A stretch of DNA of 64,000 nt, from NCBI RefSeq assembly GCF_020012125.1, contig NZ_JAIFAG010000001.1, positions 3,658,001-3,722,000 of the forward strand, read 5' to 3'. This document shows positions 44,462-53,711 of this stretch, in pieces. Under the pieces are notes generated by a model. It saw nothing but the letters and a program-made list of their open reading frames with translations. It had not been told where the DNA came from and ran no database searches. This DNA is from Hymenobacter psoromatis (lineage in GTDB: Bacteria; Bacteroidota; Bacteroidia; Cytophagales; Hymenobacteraceae). A program made the position numbers and the translations under genes. Each line of letters begins with the position of its first letter. Within the stretch, counting starts at the first letter, position 1.

Positions 44462-44500
44462 CAAAAAAGAGGCTGTTCCGGTGGGGCAGCCTCTTTTTTT
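44462..44500. terminator. Rho-independent terminator after the OmpA gene
   Basis: AGAGGCTG (44468-44475) pairs with CAGCCTCT (44487-44494), preceded by six A and followed by seven T. It isolates the OmpA gene from the riboswitch promoter that starts about 40 bp later. Confidence 0.9.
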
Positions 44501-44533
44501 GGTAGCAGGCCGCCAACTTTTTTTCGGACAAAT

Positions 44534-44563
44534 TTGGGAATTACGGCGCGGCTCCTATCTTTG
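44534..44563 (+). promoter_or_regulatory. Bacteroidota-type promoter of the met operon leader
   Basis: TTG at 44534-44536, a 19-bp spacer and TATCTTTG at 44556-44563 match the Bacteroidota sigma-A consensus TTG-N(17-23)-TAnnTTTG. The same -7 box, TATCTTTG, precedes tRNA-Thr at 51315. Transcription should start near 44570, about 55 nt before the SAM riboswitch aptamer. Confidence 0.75.
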
Positions 44564-44624
44564 CCCGTACCAATTCGGTACTTCCCCGTAGCAGGCAGGG
44601 CAGTTTTGAGATGTTTTATACAGA

Positions 44625-44704
44625 AGCGGCGAGAGATTAGGCTCCGTGACCCGCTGGCAACCTTCACCCGCTGAAAGGTGCCAATTCCTACCCCGGTAGC
44701 CGCT
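44625..44704 (+). promoter_or_regulatory. SAM riboswitch (SAM-I/S-box type aptamer)
   Basis: The closing stem P1 is AGCGGC (44625-44630) with GCCGCT (44699-44704). Inside are GAGAGATTAGGCTCCGTGAC, GGCAACC and AGGTGCCAATTCC, the conserved core strings of the SAM-I family, in the right order. S-adenosylmethionine binding should fold the aptamer and lower expression downstream. It precedes metY and metX by 1.2 and 2.6 kb, with a leader ORF and a peroxiredoxin-like gene in between. Confidence 0.87.
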
Positions 44705-44844
44705 GTGTGCGGCCTGGGGGGCTATAAACCGAGTACCACATGGCACACCCCACTTTTTTCGCTACCCCCCGCTCCGCCGCCGCCGCTTTAGCGCTCGGCC
44801 CGGAAAACCTGTTGCTAGCTATTGTGGCCGGCCCGGCCCCCGCC

Positions 44845-44883
44845 ATGCGGCGAATGCGCGGGTGCTGTTGTTGCCGAGGCTAA
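44845..44883 (+). CDS. Candidate cysteine leader peptide, 12 residues, four consecutive Cys
   Basis: ATG 44845 opens a 12-codon frame encoding MRRMRGCCCCRG and ending TAA at 44881-44883. Four Cys codons in a row (TGC TGT TGT TGC) lie just before the stop, the layout of amino-acid-sensing leader peptides. The same frame is also open from ATG 44740 (47 residues), so the exact start is uncertain. It lies between the SAM riboswitch and the sulfur-metabolism genes. Ribosome stalling at these codons when Cys-tRNA is scarce could alter folding of the RNA at 44959-45000. Function is inferred, not shown. Confidence 0.6.
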   Translation: MRRMRGCCCCRG

Positions 44884-44958
44884 CGCTTTCGGCGCTGTTT
44901 GCTCCGCTTCTTTTCGTGGGTAGTGTTGCCGCCGGCTGGCTTAGCCCCGGCGCAGGCA

Positions 44959-45000
44959 GCTTGGCGTGATTGGCAGAAGCCAATCTATTGACTGCCAAGC
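44959..45000 (+). other. Nested RNA hairpin downstream of the Cys leader ORF
   Basis: Outer stem GCTTGGC/GCCAAGC (44959-44965 with 44994-45000) encloses a 7-bp hairpin GATTGGC-AGAA-GCCAATC (44968-44985). It lies 76 nt after the leader ORF stop and 109 nt before the peroxiredoxin-like ATG, where an attenuation or start-masking structure would be expected. The rest of 44884-45108 shows no gene. Confidence 0.55.
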
Positions 45001-45108
45001 ATTCTTAAAAAGACTACCTGAGAAACAACTTCCCGGAAGCCGCCAAACAGCCAGCAGCACGAAGCTTAAAAACCCTTCTTCCCGCCGTTGTTTTTCCTCA
45101 ACTTTTTT

Positions 45109-45807
45109 ATGTCTGCCCCCGTTTCCGCTTCCCTATTTTCCGCGTCGGCTTTTCAGCAGGCCCTGGCCGCCACGGCTCAGCACCTGGCCACCGCCCTACC
45201 CCCCGCCGCTGCACGCGGCATCGACGCGGGCATCGCCCGCACCGAAGCTGCCGGCATTGCCCGCCACGCCCTAGCCGCCGGTCAGCCAGCGCCCAACTTC
45301 ACCCTGCCCGATGCCAGCGGCCAGCCCCAGACCCTGGCTGAGCTGCTGAAGCAAGGCCCAGTGGTGCTCACGTTTTACCGCGGCAACTGGTGCCCCTTTT
45401 GCAGCGTGCAGCTGCGCGCCTACCAGCTGGCCCTGCCCGAACTGGCCCGCCACGGGGCCACGCTGGTAGCTATATCGCCCCAAACGCCTGACTTTACCAG
45501 CCTGACGGCCAACGAGAAAGACCTAACCTTTCCGGTGCTGAGCGATGCCGGCAACGCCGTGGCCCGGCAGTACGGCCTGGCCTACGGGGTAGGGGCTGAC
45601 GTGGCCGACACCCTGCGCAGCGTCGGCATCGACCTGGCCGCTTACAATGGCACTGCCGACGATGAGCTGCCGCTTACGGCCACCTTCCTCATTGGCCCCG
45701 ACGGCCTGATTGCCTGGGCGCAGGTGGAGGCCAATTTTAAGCACCGGCCCGACCCGGCCGCTCTGCTGACCGAGCTGGCGCGACTACCAGCCACTGTGCC
45801 GGCTTAG
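45109..45807 (+). CDS. AhpC/TSA peroxiredoxin-like protein
   Basis: This is a 232-residue protein. A helical N-terminal ~65 residues precede a thioredoxin-fold domain: GQPAPNFTLPDASGQPQTL, VVLTFYRGNWCPFCSVQLRAYQ (peroxidatic Cys region, here C-P-F-C) and LVAISPQTPDFT. This NWCPFC subgroup is often annotated as peroxiredoxin-like or alkyl hydroperoxide reductase/thiol-specific antioxidant and reduces peroxides using thiols. It is the first gene after the SAM riboswitch leader and is 63 bp upstream of metY in the same direction, so it is probably part of the sulfur operon. Confidence 0.85.
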   Translation: MSAPVSASLFSASAFQQALAATAQHLATALPPAAARGIDAGIARTEAAGIARHALAAGQPAPNFTLPDASGQPQTLAELLKQGPVVLTFYRGNWCPFCSVQLRAYQLALPELARHGATLVAISPQTPDFTSLTANEKDLTFPVLSDAGNAVARQYGLAYGVGADVADTLRSVGIDLAAYNGTADDELPLTATFLIGPDGLIAWAQVEANFKHRPDPAALLTELARLPATVPA

Positions 45808-45849
45808 ACTAGCAACTGCGCATTACTTCTACTTGATTTTCAGCTTTAA

Positions 45850-47256
<1,407 letters not shown>

Positions 47257-47273
47257 ATTATCAAGCTCTTAGC

Positions 47274-47309
47274 AATGGTGCCACTGCCTTTGGGCGGGGG
47301 CACCATTTT
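47274..47309 (+). terminator. Hairpin between metY and metX
   Basis: AATGGTGCC pairs with GGCACCATT around a 16-nt loop, then TTG. It may be a weak terminator or an mRNA-stability element that lowers metX relative to metY. Confidence 0.6.
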
Positions 47310-47352
47310 GCGTTGTAGTGCCTTTCCCTCGCCCGCTATCCTATCCGCCGTT

Positions 47353-48381
47353 ATGCCCGAGTTATCTTTTCCCCTCCCTACCCCCCTGCCGCTGGAGAGC
47401 GGGGCCGCGCTGGCCGGCGCGCAGGTGGCCTACCGCACCTGGGGTCAGCTCAACGCCGCGCGCGACAACGTGGTGTGGGTGTGCCACGCCCTGACGGCCA
47501 ACGCCGACGTGCTGGACTGGTGGGCGGGCCTGTTTGGGCCGGGCTGCTTTTTTGACCCCGCCCACTGGTACATCGTGTGCGCCAACGTGCTGGGCTCGTG
47601 CTACGGCAGTACCAGCCCGCTCAGCTCCGACCCGACCACCGGCGCGCCGCGCTATGAGGCGTTTCCGCTGCTCACCATCCGCGACCTGGCGGCGGCGCAT
47701 GAGGCGCTGCGGCAGCACCTGGGGCTAGGCAGTATTCACACGCTCATCGGCGGCTCGCTGGGCGGGCAGCAGGCCTTAGAATGGGCCGTGGCCCAGCCCG
47801 AAGTTATTCAGCACCTGGTAGTTATTGCTACCAATGCCCGGCATTCGGCCTGGGGCATTGCTTTTAATGAGGCGCAGCGACTGGCCATCGAGGCCGACCC
47901 TACTTACCTGGCCCACGCGCCGGAGGGGGGTAGCGCGGGCCTGCGCGCCGCCCGCGCCGTGGCCCTGCTTAGCTATCGCGGCTACGCGGCCTATAATGCC
48001 ACCCAAACTGACGACGAGGCCGACCCACGCCTGCGCGACTACCGCGCCAGTAGCTACCAGCGCTACCAGGGCGACAAGCTCGTGGCCCGCTTCAATGCGT
48101 ATAGCTACGTAACCCTGAGCCGGGCAATGGACACCCACCACCTGGGCCGCGGCCGCGGGGGGGTAGGGCCGGCGCTGGCCCGCATCCGGGCCCACACGCT
48201 GGTGCTGGGCATCACGTCCGACGTGCTTTTTCCCCTTGATGAGCAACGCGAGTTGGCCCAGGGCATCGCCGGGGCCAGCTATGGCGAGCTAGAGTCAGAC
48301 TACGGGCACGATGGCTTTCTGCTGGAAACCAAGCAAATAAGCGAGCAGTTAGAGCGGTTTTATTTGGTAGTTGATTGTTAA
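47353..48381 (+). CDS. metX: Homoserine O-acetyltransferase
   Basis: This is a 342-residue alpha/beta hydrolase-fold acyltransferase from ATG 47353. VWVCHALTANADVLDWW, VCANVLGSCYGSTSP and IGGSLGGQQALEWAV (nucleophile Ser in GGSLGG) are MetX marks. ITSDVLFPLDEQ and YGHDGFLLE carry the Asp and His of the triad. It acetylates homoserine with acetyl-CoA, feeding MetY. The upstream open frame to 47275 lies across the hairpin and is rejected as a start. Confidence 0.93.
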   Translation: MPELSFPLPTPLPLESGAALAGAQVAYRTWGQLNAARDNVVWVCHALTANADVLDWWAGLFGPGCFFDPAHWYIVCANVLGSCYGSTSPLSSDPTTGAPRYEAFPLLTIRDLAAAHEALRQHLGLGSIHTLIGGSLGGQQALEWAVAQPEVIQHLVVIATNARHSAWGIAFNEAQRLAIEADPTYLAHAPEGGSAGLRAARAVALLSYRGYAAYNATQTDDEADPRLRDYRASSYQRYQGDKLVARFNAYSYVTLSRAMDTHHLGRGRGGVGPALARIRAHTLVLGITSDVLFPLDEQRELAQGIAGASYGELESDYGHDGFLLETKQISEQLERFYLVVDC

Positions 48382-48391
48382 TCAACTACCC

Positions 48392-49633
48392 CTACTCAAA
48401 TACTACCCGTACCGGAACCTGCCCGGCGAAGCGTAGCCAGTAGCTGCCGGCGGCCAGGCCGCCGCGCGGCACCTGCCAGAGTTGGGCCGTGGGTGCGAGG
48501 CGGCGCACCACGCGGCCCAGCGGGTCGAGCAGGTCGGCTTCGCCAAGCGCGCGCCAGGTGGGGGGTAGGGCCAGCTGCACGTAGTCGCGGGCGGGCAGGG
48601 GGTAGGCCGAGGCCAGGGGCGCGGCCGTTGCGGCCGAGCGCGCCGCCAGCGCGGTACCGGGCAGTCGCAGAATCGGCCGCAGGAAATCACGAATGGTCCA
48701 GAAGGCTGTGTCGGCGTACTGGGCGTTATTCTCGAACGGAATGTGGCCCGCGCCCTGGAGGGTACGCAGGGTGTTGCGGATGCCCACGGCCGTGGCGCGG
48801 GGGTTAAGGCGGCCACTACCGTACACGTACTTGGGGGGTAGCAGGGAGCCGATTTTACCCTGGAAGTAGGGTACCGTGCGGTCGGCGTTGCCGTGCACGC
48901 TGCACAATGGCGCGTTGCCGGCCTCGATGATGCTCGGGCTTTCAGTGGCCCCGCTCAGGCTGATGACGGCGGCTACGGCACTGCTGAAACCGGCGTTGCC
49001 GCCGGTGCCCTCAATGCCACCCAGCGCGGCCAGGCCGACGTAGGTGGGCACTTCGCTGGGCTTATCGAGGTAGCCGGTTTCGAGGGCTGCGAAGGCCCCG
49101 GCCGACGAGCCGCCCACCACGATATAGCCGCCGTGCACGCGGTACGCCTTGGCGGTGGCCGCATCCTGGCGGAAAAAGCGCACGGCGGCCCGCATATCCT
49201 GCATAGCCCGGATGGCGGCCTGGGCCAAGCCCACCGTATCGGCGGGCGCGGCGATGCCCGTCAGCGGGAAGAGCAGCCGGTACTCGATGCTGGCCGCCAC
49301 GTAGCCCAGCTTCGCCATACGGGTGCAGATACTTACCATATAGGCATCTGTCTTTGAGCCCGTTACAAAGCCCCCTTGGTGCGCGAAAATGAGCAGCGGC
49401 CGGCGCGCCACCGTGTCGCCGGTGGGCTGATACACGTCGAGCAGCAGCTGCTGGGTAGCACCCAGGTAAGTAGTAGCCGAGCCGTAGGCCACGTTGCTCG
49501 TAACCGTGACGTTGGTAAAAATCGGCTGGTAGTAGCGCCCGCCGGTGGTGTCAGGCGGGGCAACTTGCGCCAGCGCCCGGCCGGGGCCGGCCAGCAGCAG
49601 CAACGCACTCAAAAGGCGAAAAAGTGATTTCAT
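48392..49633 (-). CDS. Secreted alpha/beta hydrolase with type IX secretion C-terminal domain
   Basis: This is a 413-residue protein from ATG 49633 with signal peptide (MKSLFRLLSALLLLAG...). The esterase domain has LLIFAHQGGFVTGSK (oxyanion HGG-like), VVGGSSAGAFAAL (nucleophile Ser in GGSSAG), VHGNADRTVP (Asp) and GAGHIPFE (His). The last ~70 residues (YPLPARDYVQLALP...LLDPLGRVVRRLA...GLAAGSYWLRF...RVVFE) form a T9SS type-A sorting domain. It should be exported across the outer membrane and anchored on the surface or released. Confidence 0.88.
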   Translation of the reverse strand: MKSLFRLLSALLLLAGPGRALAQVAPPDTTGGRYYQPIFTNVTVTSNVAYGSATTYLGATQQLLLDVYQPTGDTVARRPLLIFAHQGGFVTGSKTDAYMVSICTRMAKLGYVAASIEYRLLFPLTGIAAPADTVGLAQAAIRAMQDMRAAVRFFRQDAATAKAYRVHGGYIVVGGSSAGAFAALETGYLDKPSEVPTYVGLAALGGIEGTGGNAGFSSAVAAVISLSGATESPSIIEAGNAPLCSVHGNADRTVPYFQGKIGSLLPPKYVYGSGRLNPRATAVGIRNTLRTLQGAGHIPFENNAQYADTAFWTIRDFLRPILRLPGTALAARSAATAAPLASAYPLPARDYVQLALPPTWRALGEADLLDPLGRVVRRLAPTAQLWQVPRGGLAAGSYWLRFAGQVPVRVVFE

Positions 49634-49848
49634 AAAGTAGCGAGTAAAAAAAGTGATTGCCAAGCGGCGAATAGGTTGGAGCAGGAAGATACGCCCGCCG
49701 GCTAGCTTGGCAATGACAGTCCGGCCCAGTTTCGGGGCCAGCGTTCACGGGCCTCGAAACCGCGCCGGGCGGATGGGGCCGCGGCGCTACCCACCGCCCG
49801 GTGGTTTCTTTGTACACTAGCGGCTGATTATGGCCGCTGCTTTTGCTT

Positions 49849-50757
49849 ATGTCTTCTAGCATTGCTCCGCCGTTTTTGGTAGCTGGCCAGCGCGTGGCGC
49901 TGGTGGCCCCGGCCCGCAAAATCAGCACTGCTGAAATCGAGCCGGCCATGCAAATGCTGCGCGCCTGGGGCCTGGAGGTAGTGCTGGGCGAGAGCATCGA
50001 CGCGGCGCACCACCAGTTTGCCGGCGACGATGACCTGCGCCGCCGCGACTTTCAGCACCAGCTCGACGACCCGGCCATCCGGGCTATTTTCTGCGCCCGT
50101 GGCGGCTATGGCACCGCCCGCCTAGTCGATGCCCTGGACTTTCGCCACTTTGCCGAGCAGCCTAAGTGGGTAGTAGGCTTTTCAGATATCACCGTGCTCA
50201 ACAGCCACTTGCTGCGGCTGGGCTACCAGAGTATTCACGGCGTGATGCCGGTGCTCTTTGGGCAGGCCGGCGGCGAGGCGGCGGTCGAGAGCCTGCGCCG
50301 CGTATTATTTGGTGAGCCGGTGAGGTACACCGCGCCGCCCTACCCCCTCAACCGGCCCGGCACGGCCACCGGTGAGCTAGTGGGCGGCAACCTGAGCCTG
50401 CTGCACACCAGCACCGGCACGTCGTCGCAGGCCAGTTTCGTGGGCCGCATCCTATTTATCGAAGACCTTGATGAGTACCTCTATCACCTCGACCGGATGC
50501 TACTGCACCTGCATCGCAGCGGCCAGCTCGCCGGCCTGGCCGGCTTGGTGGTGGGTCATTTTTCCGAGATAAAAGACAACGTAGTGCCCTTTGGCCAAAC
50601 GGTGAACGAGATTATTCACCACTACGCGCTGCACTACGACTGGCCCGTGGGTTATGGCTTCCCGGTGGGCCACGAGCCTGATAACCGAGCGCTGGTAGTG
50701 GGCCGCGCGGCTACCCTGACCGTAGGGCCAAGGGGTAGTGAATTGGCAATTGGGTAA
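49849..50757 (+). CDS. ldcA: LD-carboxypeptidase (S66 family)
   Basis: This is a 302-residue protein from ATG 49849. VALVAPARKIS, FCARGGYGTARLVDALD and VVGFSDITVLN (catalytic Ser in GFSD) are S66 marks. ILFIEDLDEYLYHLDRML supplies the Glu and the VGYGFPVGHEPDN tail the His. It removes the terminal D-Ala from tetrapeptide stems during peptidoglycan recycling. No signal peptide is seen, which fits a cytoplasmic enzyme. The symbol is a family name and not proof of orthology to E. coli LdcA. Confidence 0.9.
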   Translation: MSSSIAPPFLVAGQRVALVAPARKISTAEIEPAMQMLRAWGLEVVLGESIDAAHHQFAGDDDLRRRDFQHQLDDPAIRAIFCARGGYGTARLVDALDFRHFAEQPKWVVGFSDITVLNSHLLRLGYQSIHGVMPVLFGQAGGEAAVESLRRVLFGEPVRYTAPPYPLNRPGTATGELVGGNLSLLHTSTGTSSQASFVGRILFIEDLDEYLYHLDRMLLHLHRSGQLAGLAGLVVGHFSEIKDNVVPFGQTVNEIIHHYALHYDWPVGYGFPVGHEPDNRALVVGRAATLTVGPRGSELAIG

Positions 50758-50781
50758 GCAGAAAAATTATTATTTATTTAT

Positions 50782-51213
50782 CTATTTACCGCGCCTTGCC
50801 GCCAGGCCGGCCACCAGGCCGCCTATGGTGTACCAGGCTACGGTCATGGCTTCGGTTTGGGGGGTGCGGCGGCTGGGGACAGTGCCCAGTCCCAGCGGGC
50901 CGGGTAGCAGCACGCCGCCTACCCCGGCCGCCACGCCCAGCCCTACCCCCCGGCCCAGGCTGTGCCGGCCGCTCCCTACTAGGCTGTAGTAGAGACTGTT
51001 GGTAAGCACGTCGCCAAACATGGTAGCCGAGTAGGCGGTTGCGTGGTCGGGCTGCGGCAGGTCTTCGAGGCGCAGCAGCTTGCGCAGGCCGCGCTCGCCG
51101 AGCACGTCCATACGGGGGGCGTCGTGGGGGCGCAGGCGGCGCACGGTTTCGTGCAGGGCGGTGAGAACAATAGCCCCGGCAAAGCCAGCGGCAAGAGAAC
51201 GCAGAATGCTCAT
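50782..51213 (-). CDS. Hypothetical small membrane protein, Gly-rich
   Basis: This is a 143-residue protein from ATG 51213 (MSILRSLAAGFAGAIVL...). Two or three hydrophobic segments are visible: LAAGFAGAIVLTAL, then GLGVAAGVGGVLLPGPLGLG, then VAWYTIGGLVAGLAA. A charged stretch HETVRRLRPHDAPRMDVLGERGLRKLL lies between. I do not recognise the family. It ends convergently with ldcA. Confidence 0.68.
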   Translation of the reverse strand: MSILRSLAAGFAGAIVLTALHETVRRLRPHDAPRMDVLGERGLRKLLRLEDLPQPDHATAYSATMFGDVLTNSLYYSLVGSGRHSLGRGVGLGVAAGVGGVLLPGPLGLGTVPSRRTPQTEAMTVAWYTIGGLVAGLAARRGK

Positions 51214-51290
51214 GGTGGTAGGCGCGGTTAGCGGTGCCGCATAGTCAGACGCAAAGCGGCCTACCGGGTTGCGCAAAATTTTGCCTAAGG

Positions 51291-51322
51291 TTGCGCGGCT
51301 GCGGCGTGGCACCTTATCTTTG
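51291..51322 (+). promoter_or_regulatory. Promoter of tRNA-Thr
   Basis: TTG at 51291-51293, a 21-bp spacer and TATCTTTG at 51315-51322 match the Bacteroidota consensus and precede the tRNA by 30 bp. Confidence 0.75.
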
Positions 51323-51352
51323 CAGCCCCGGCGGCTTCGCTGGCCGGGCATT

Positions 51353-51425
51353 GCCGATTTAGCTCAGCTGGTAGAGCAGCTCATTCGTAATGAGCAGGTC
51401 GTTGGTTCGAGTCCAATAATCGGCT
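51353..51425 (+). tRNA. tRNA-Thr (anticodon CGT)
   Basis: Acceptor stem GCCGATT/AATCGGC, D-arm GCTCAGCTGGTAGAGC, anticodon arm GCTCA-TTCGTAA-TGAGC (anticodon CGT, reading ACG) and T-arm GTTGG-TTCGAGT-CCAAT all fold correctly. Discriminator base T; CCA is not encoded. A terminator follows. Confidence 0.95.
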
Positions 51426-51446
51426 CACACTTGCAGTACCGGAACG

Positions 51447-51494
51447 CCCGGAAAACTGATTTTCACGTCGTGAAGGCAGTTTTCCGGGTTTTTT
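51447..51494 (+). terminator. Rho-independent terminator after tRNA-Thr
   Basis: CCCGGAAAACTG (51447-51458) pairs with CAGTTTTCCGGG (51477-51488), followed by six T. Confidence 0.92.
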
Positions 51495-51609
51495 ACGTCT
51501 GGCCCCAGGGGTTTCCAACCCTGAAACCCCTGGCAGCTTATAGCTGTGCCCTAGCCCCAAAAGCTAGGGGACTCGGGCGGGCGCAGCCGCAACCTTACGG
51601 CACGGCCTG

Positions 51610-51819
51610 TTATTGAGCAGTGACAAGCAAGCGGGGCCTGCTCAGGTAACCGTCCAGGGCTTTGCTACCGGTCGGTATAGTGGTAGTAGTAGCGGGCAGG
51701 CCGGCAGCGTAGCGGGTAGGTGCCGCAAAGCGAGCCACTTTGTGGTGGGGGGCAGGGGCCGAAAGGCGCAGGATGGCCAGCAGCAAGCCAAGAAAAACGA
51801 GGGTCAGCAACTTGTTCAT
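51610..51819 (-). CDS. Possible small exported peptide, 69 residues
   Basis: MNKLLTLVFLGLLLAIL is a good signal-peptide or single-helix N-terminus, followed by ~50 polar residues with a TTTT stretch. It lies 52 bp downstream of, and in the same direction as, the DUF5723 gene, so it could be co-transcribed. There is no recognisable family, so its reality is uncertain. Confidence 0.4.
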   Translation of the reverse strand: MNKLLTLVFLGLLLAILRLSAPAPHHKVARFAAPTRYAAGLPATTTTIPTGSKALDGYLSRPRLLVTAQ

Positions 51820-51870
51820 AGCAAAAAGAGAAAGAGTGGGTAAGCGGAAGGATAAAAAAGTAATCTTTGG

Positions 51871-53553
51871 CTAGTTGGGCGCGGGCGCGGGCGTAAGTGG
51901 GGCTTCGGTGGGCGGAGGCGAGGGCGGATTTTTGCTGGGTGCGGGTGCAGGCCACGGCGGGGGGGTAGGCGGTGCCACCTCAGTCGGTGTACTCGGCGGC
52001 GCGGGTGCGGGGCAGCCGCGGGTGGCCCAGCTGCCTTTTTCCTTGAGGCACTTGTCGTAGCGGTTACTCACGCCGTCGCCATCCTTATCGGGGCGGCGGT
52101 GGCGGCGCAGGGCCAGGGCCAGCCCAAAATACACATCGGCCCCGGTGGCCGTGCTCAGGCCCAGCAGGCCGCCCAGGTTATCGGAGCCCAGCACCAGCGG
52201 CCCCATCCGCAGCATCGCGCCCACTTGCAGCTGCCGGTAGCCATTGGCCCATACCACCGGCAGGGCCAGCTCGGCCCGACTGAATTCGAGGCGCGGCGTG
52301 AGGGCCAGCAGGCTGGCCGTGTGGCTGCCGAGGCTACGCGCTGGCAGCAGGCTTTGGGTCCAGAGCAGGCCGGCGTAGAAGTGGCCGGCCACCTGGTAGT
52401 CGGCCGTGAAGCGCAGGGCCGCCGGCAGGTAGGTTGTGAATTCGCGGCTCGTGCTGCTGAGGCCCACCAGGCGCTGCGCCGTGTTTTCGACTGACTGCAA
52501 AGTTTTGAATCTCAGCGTATCGAGCTGGCTTAGGCGCACCGTGGCAGTATTGGCCAGTTGGCCCTGGCGCACGTGCTGGTCGTTATTGTAGGCCAGGGCC
52601 CCGAGGTCGGTGAGGGCCAGGCCCAGGCGCAGACGGTACTTGTTCTGGCTGTCGTCGGGGCGGTCCTGCCCATCCATCTGGTAATTGTGCTGCTCGTAGT
52701 CGGGCCGCCACTCATAGGTCAAGCCCAGGTCGGCCCCGTAGCCGCGGCCCAGCTGCTGGTTGCCGTAGAGCGAGCCCGCCGTAAAGCCATTTTGCCCATA
52801 CAGCCGGTAGTCGGTGAGGCCGTAGCTGAGCTGGCGGCTTTGCAGCTCAATACTGTTCTTATCCAGCACCTTAAACTGCACGCCCTCGTTGCGCACATAG
52901 CCGCCGCCCAGCCCTACCAGGTATTTCAGGGTGAGGCCGCCCTTGAAAAAATGGGTGGTATTGGGGGTGAAGGTGCGGGCGTAGGTGAGGGCAAACTCGT
53001 GGTAGGCGCTGGCCTCCAGGTGGAAGCTGTTGTCGGTGAGCAGCTGGTTGGCCAGGCCCAGCTGGTCGGCCTGGCCCAGGCCATAGCGCGCCAGCTGAGC
53101 CAGGCTGTAGCTCACGCCGCTGGCCTGCGCGAAGCCCCGCACCCGGCTGCTGAAGGCGATGGCCGCGCGCGGCCCCAGCGTCAGCATGAAGGAGGGTAGG
53201 CGCACCTCGGCGGTGGCGCTGGCCTGCTGCGGCCCGCTACGGCCCTCCTGCTCCACTAGATAGTCCTTTTTAAAAGAAAAGCCGCTTTCCTAGGGCTTCT
53301 GGGGCAGGTTTAGGCGCAGGTAAGTATTGTTGAAGCTGGCCCCGGCACCGGCCAGGTTCAGGTAGGCACTCAGGCGCGAGTCGGCCAGGGCGCTGGGGTT
53401 GAGGTAGGCGCTGTTGGTGCCGCCGTAGTTGCTCTGGGCCAGGCCCAGCCAATTCTGCGCCGCGGCCGGCTGCATCGCGCCCGCCAGCAGCCAAAGACCG
53501 GGTAGCAGGCACGCCGCTACCCGGCTCCGACGCGGAGTACTATTTGTTTTCAT
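51871..53553 (-). pseudogene. DUF5723-family outer-membrane protein interrupted by one in-frame TAG
   Basis: The intact frame would be about 560 residues from ATG 53553. It has a signal peptide ending in AAAQ, then NWLGLAQSNYGGTNSAYLNPSALADSR as in DUF5723, a beta-rich middle, RPDKDGDGVSNRYDKC (a thrombospondin type-3-like calcium motif) and a long Pro-rich tail. At codon 88 (plus-strand 53290-53292) the reading is LPQKP-stop-ESGFSFKKDYLVEQ; the frame is open before and after. Nothing else is broken, so this is either a recent nonsense mutation, a polymorphism, a sequencing error or a readthrough site. Without readthrough only an 87-residue fragment, or a leaderless product from the GTG at 53256, could be made. 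The promoter at 53611-53657 is shared in design with that of the sensor kinase. Confidence 0.8.
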
Positions 53554-53610
53554 AGTTGAGGAAAGAGAGCGTAAGTGGTGGCTGGCTATGCGGTAGCCCA
53601 ACCCCCACTA

Positions 53611-53657
53611 CAAAGCTCCCTCACTCCTTAACCAGCTACAATACCCAGTTTTAGGTA
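53611..53657 (-). promoter_or_regulatory. Regulated promoter of the DUF5723 gene with inverted-repeat operator
   Basis: On the minus strand TACCTAAAACTGGGTA (plus 53642-53657) directly precedes TTG (53639-53641), a 20-bp spacer and GAGCTTTG (53611-53618). The operator half-sites are TACC and GGTA with 8 bases between. A 25-bp stretch is almost identical to the site upstream of the kinase gene at 56680-56704. Confidence 0.7.
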
Positions 53658-53711
53658 ATTTTTTCCTGGTGATTATCCTATAGCGAAAGAGCAAGTTGCC
53701 GGGCCCCGTTT

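Noticed and set aside
44740..44883. The full 47-codon frame as the leader gene
   Set aside because: It is possible, but the first 35 codons show no feature, whereas the inner 12-codon frame from 44845 has the compact look of a leader peptide; the longer start is kept only as an alternative.
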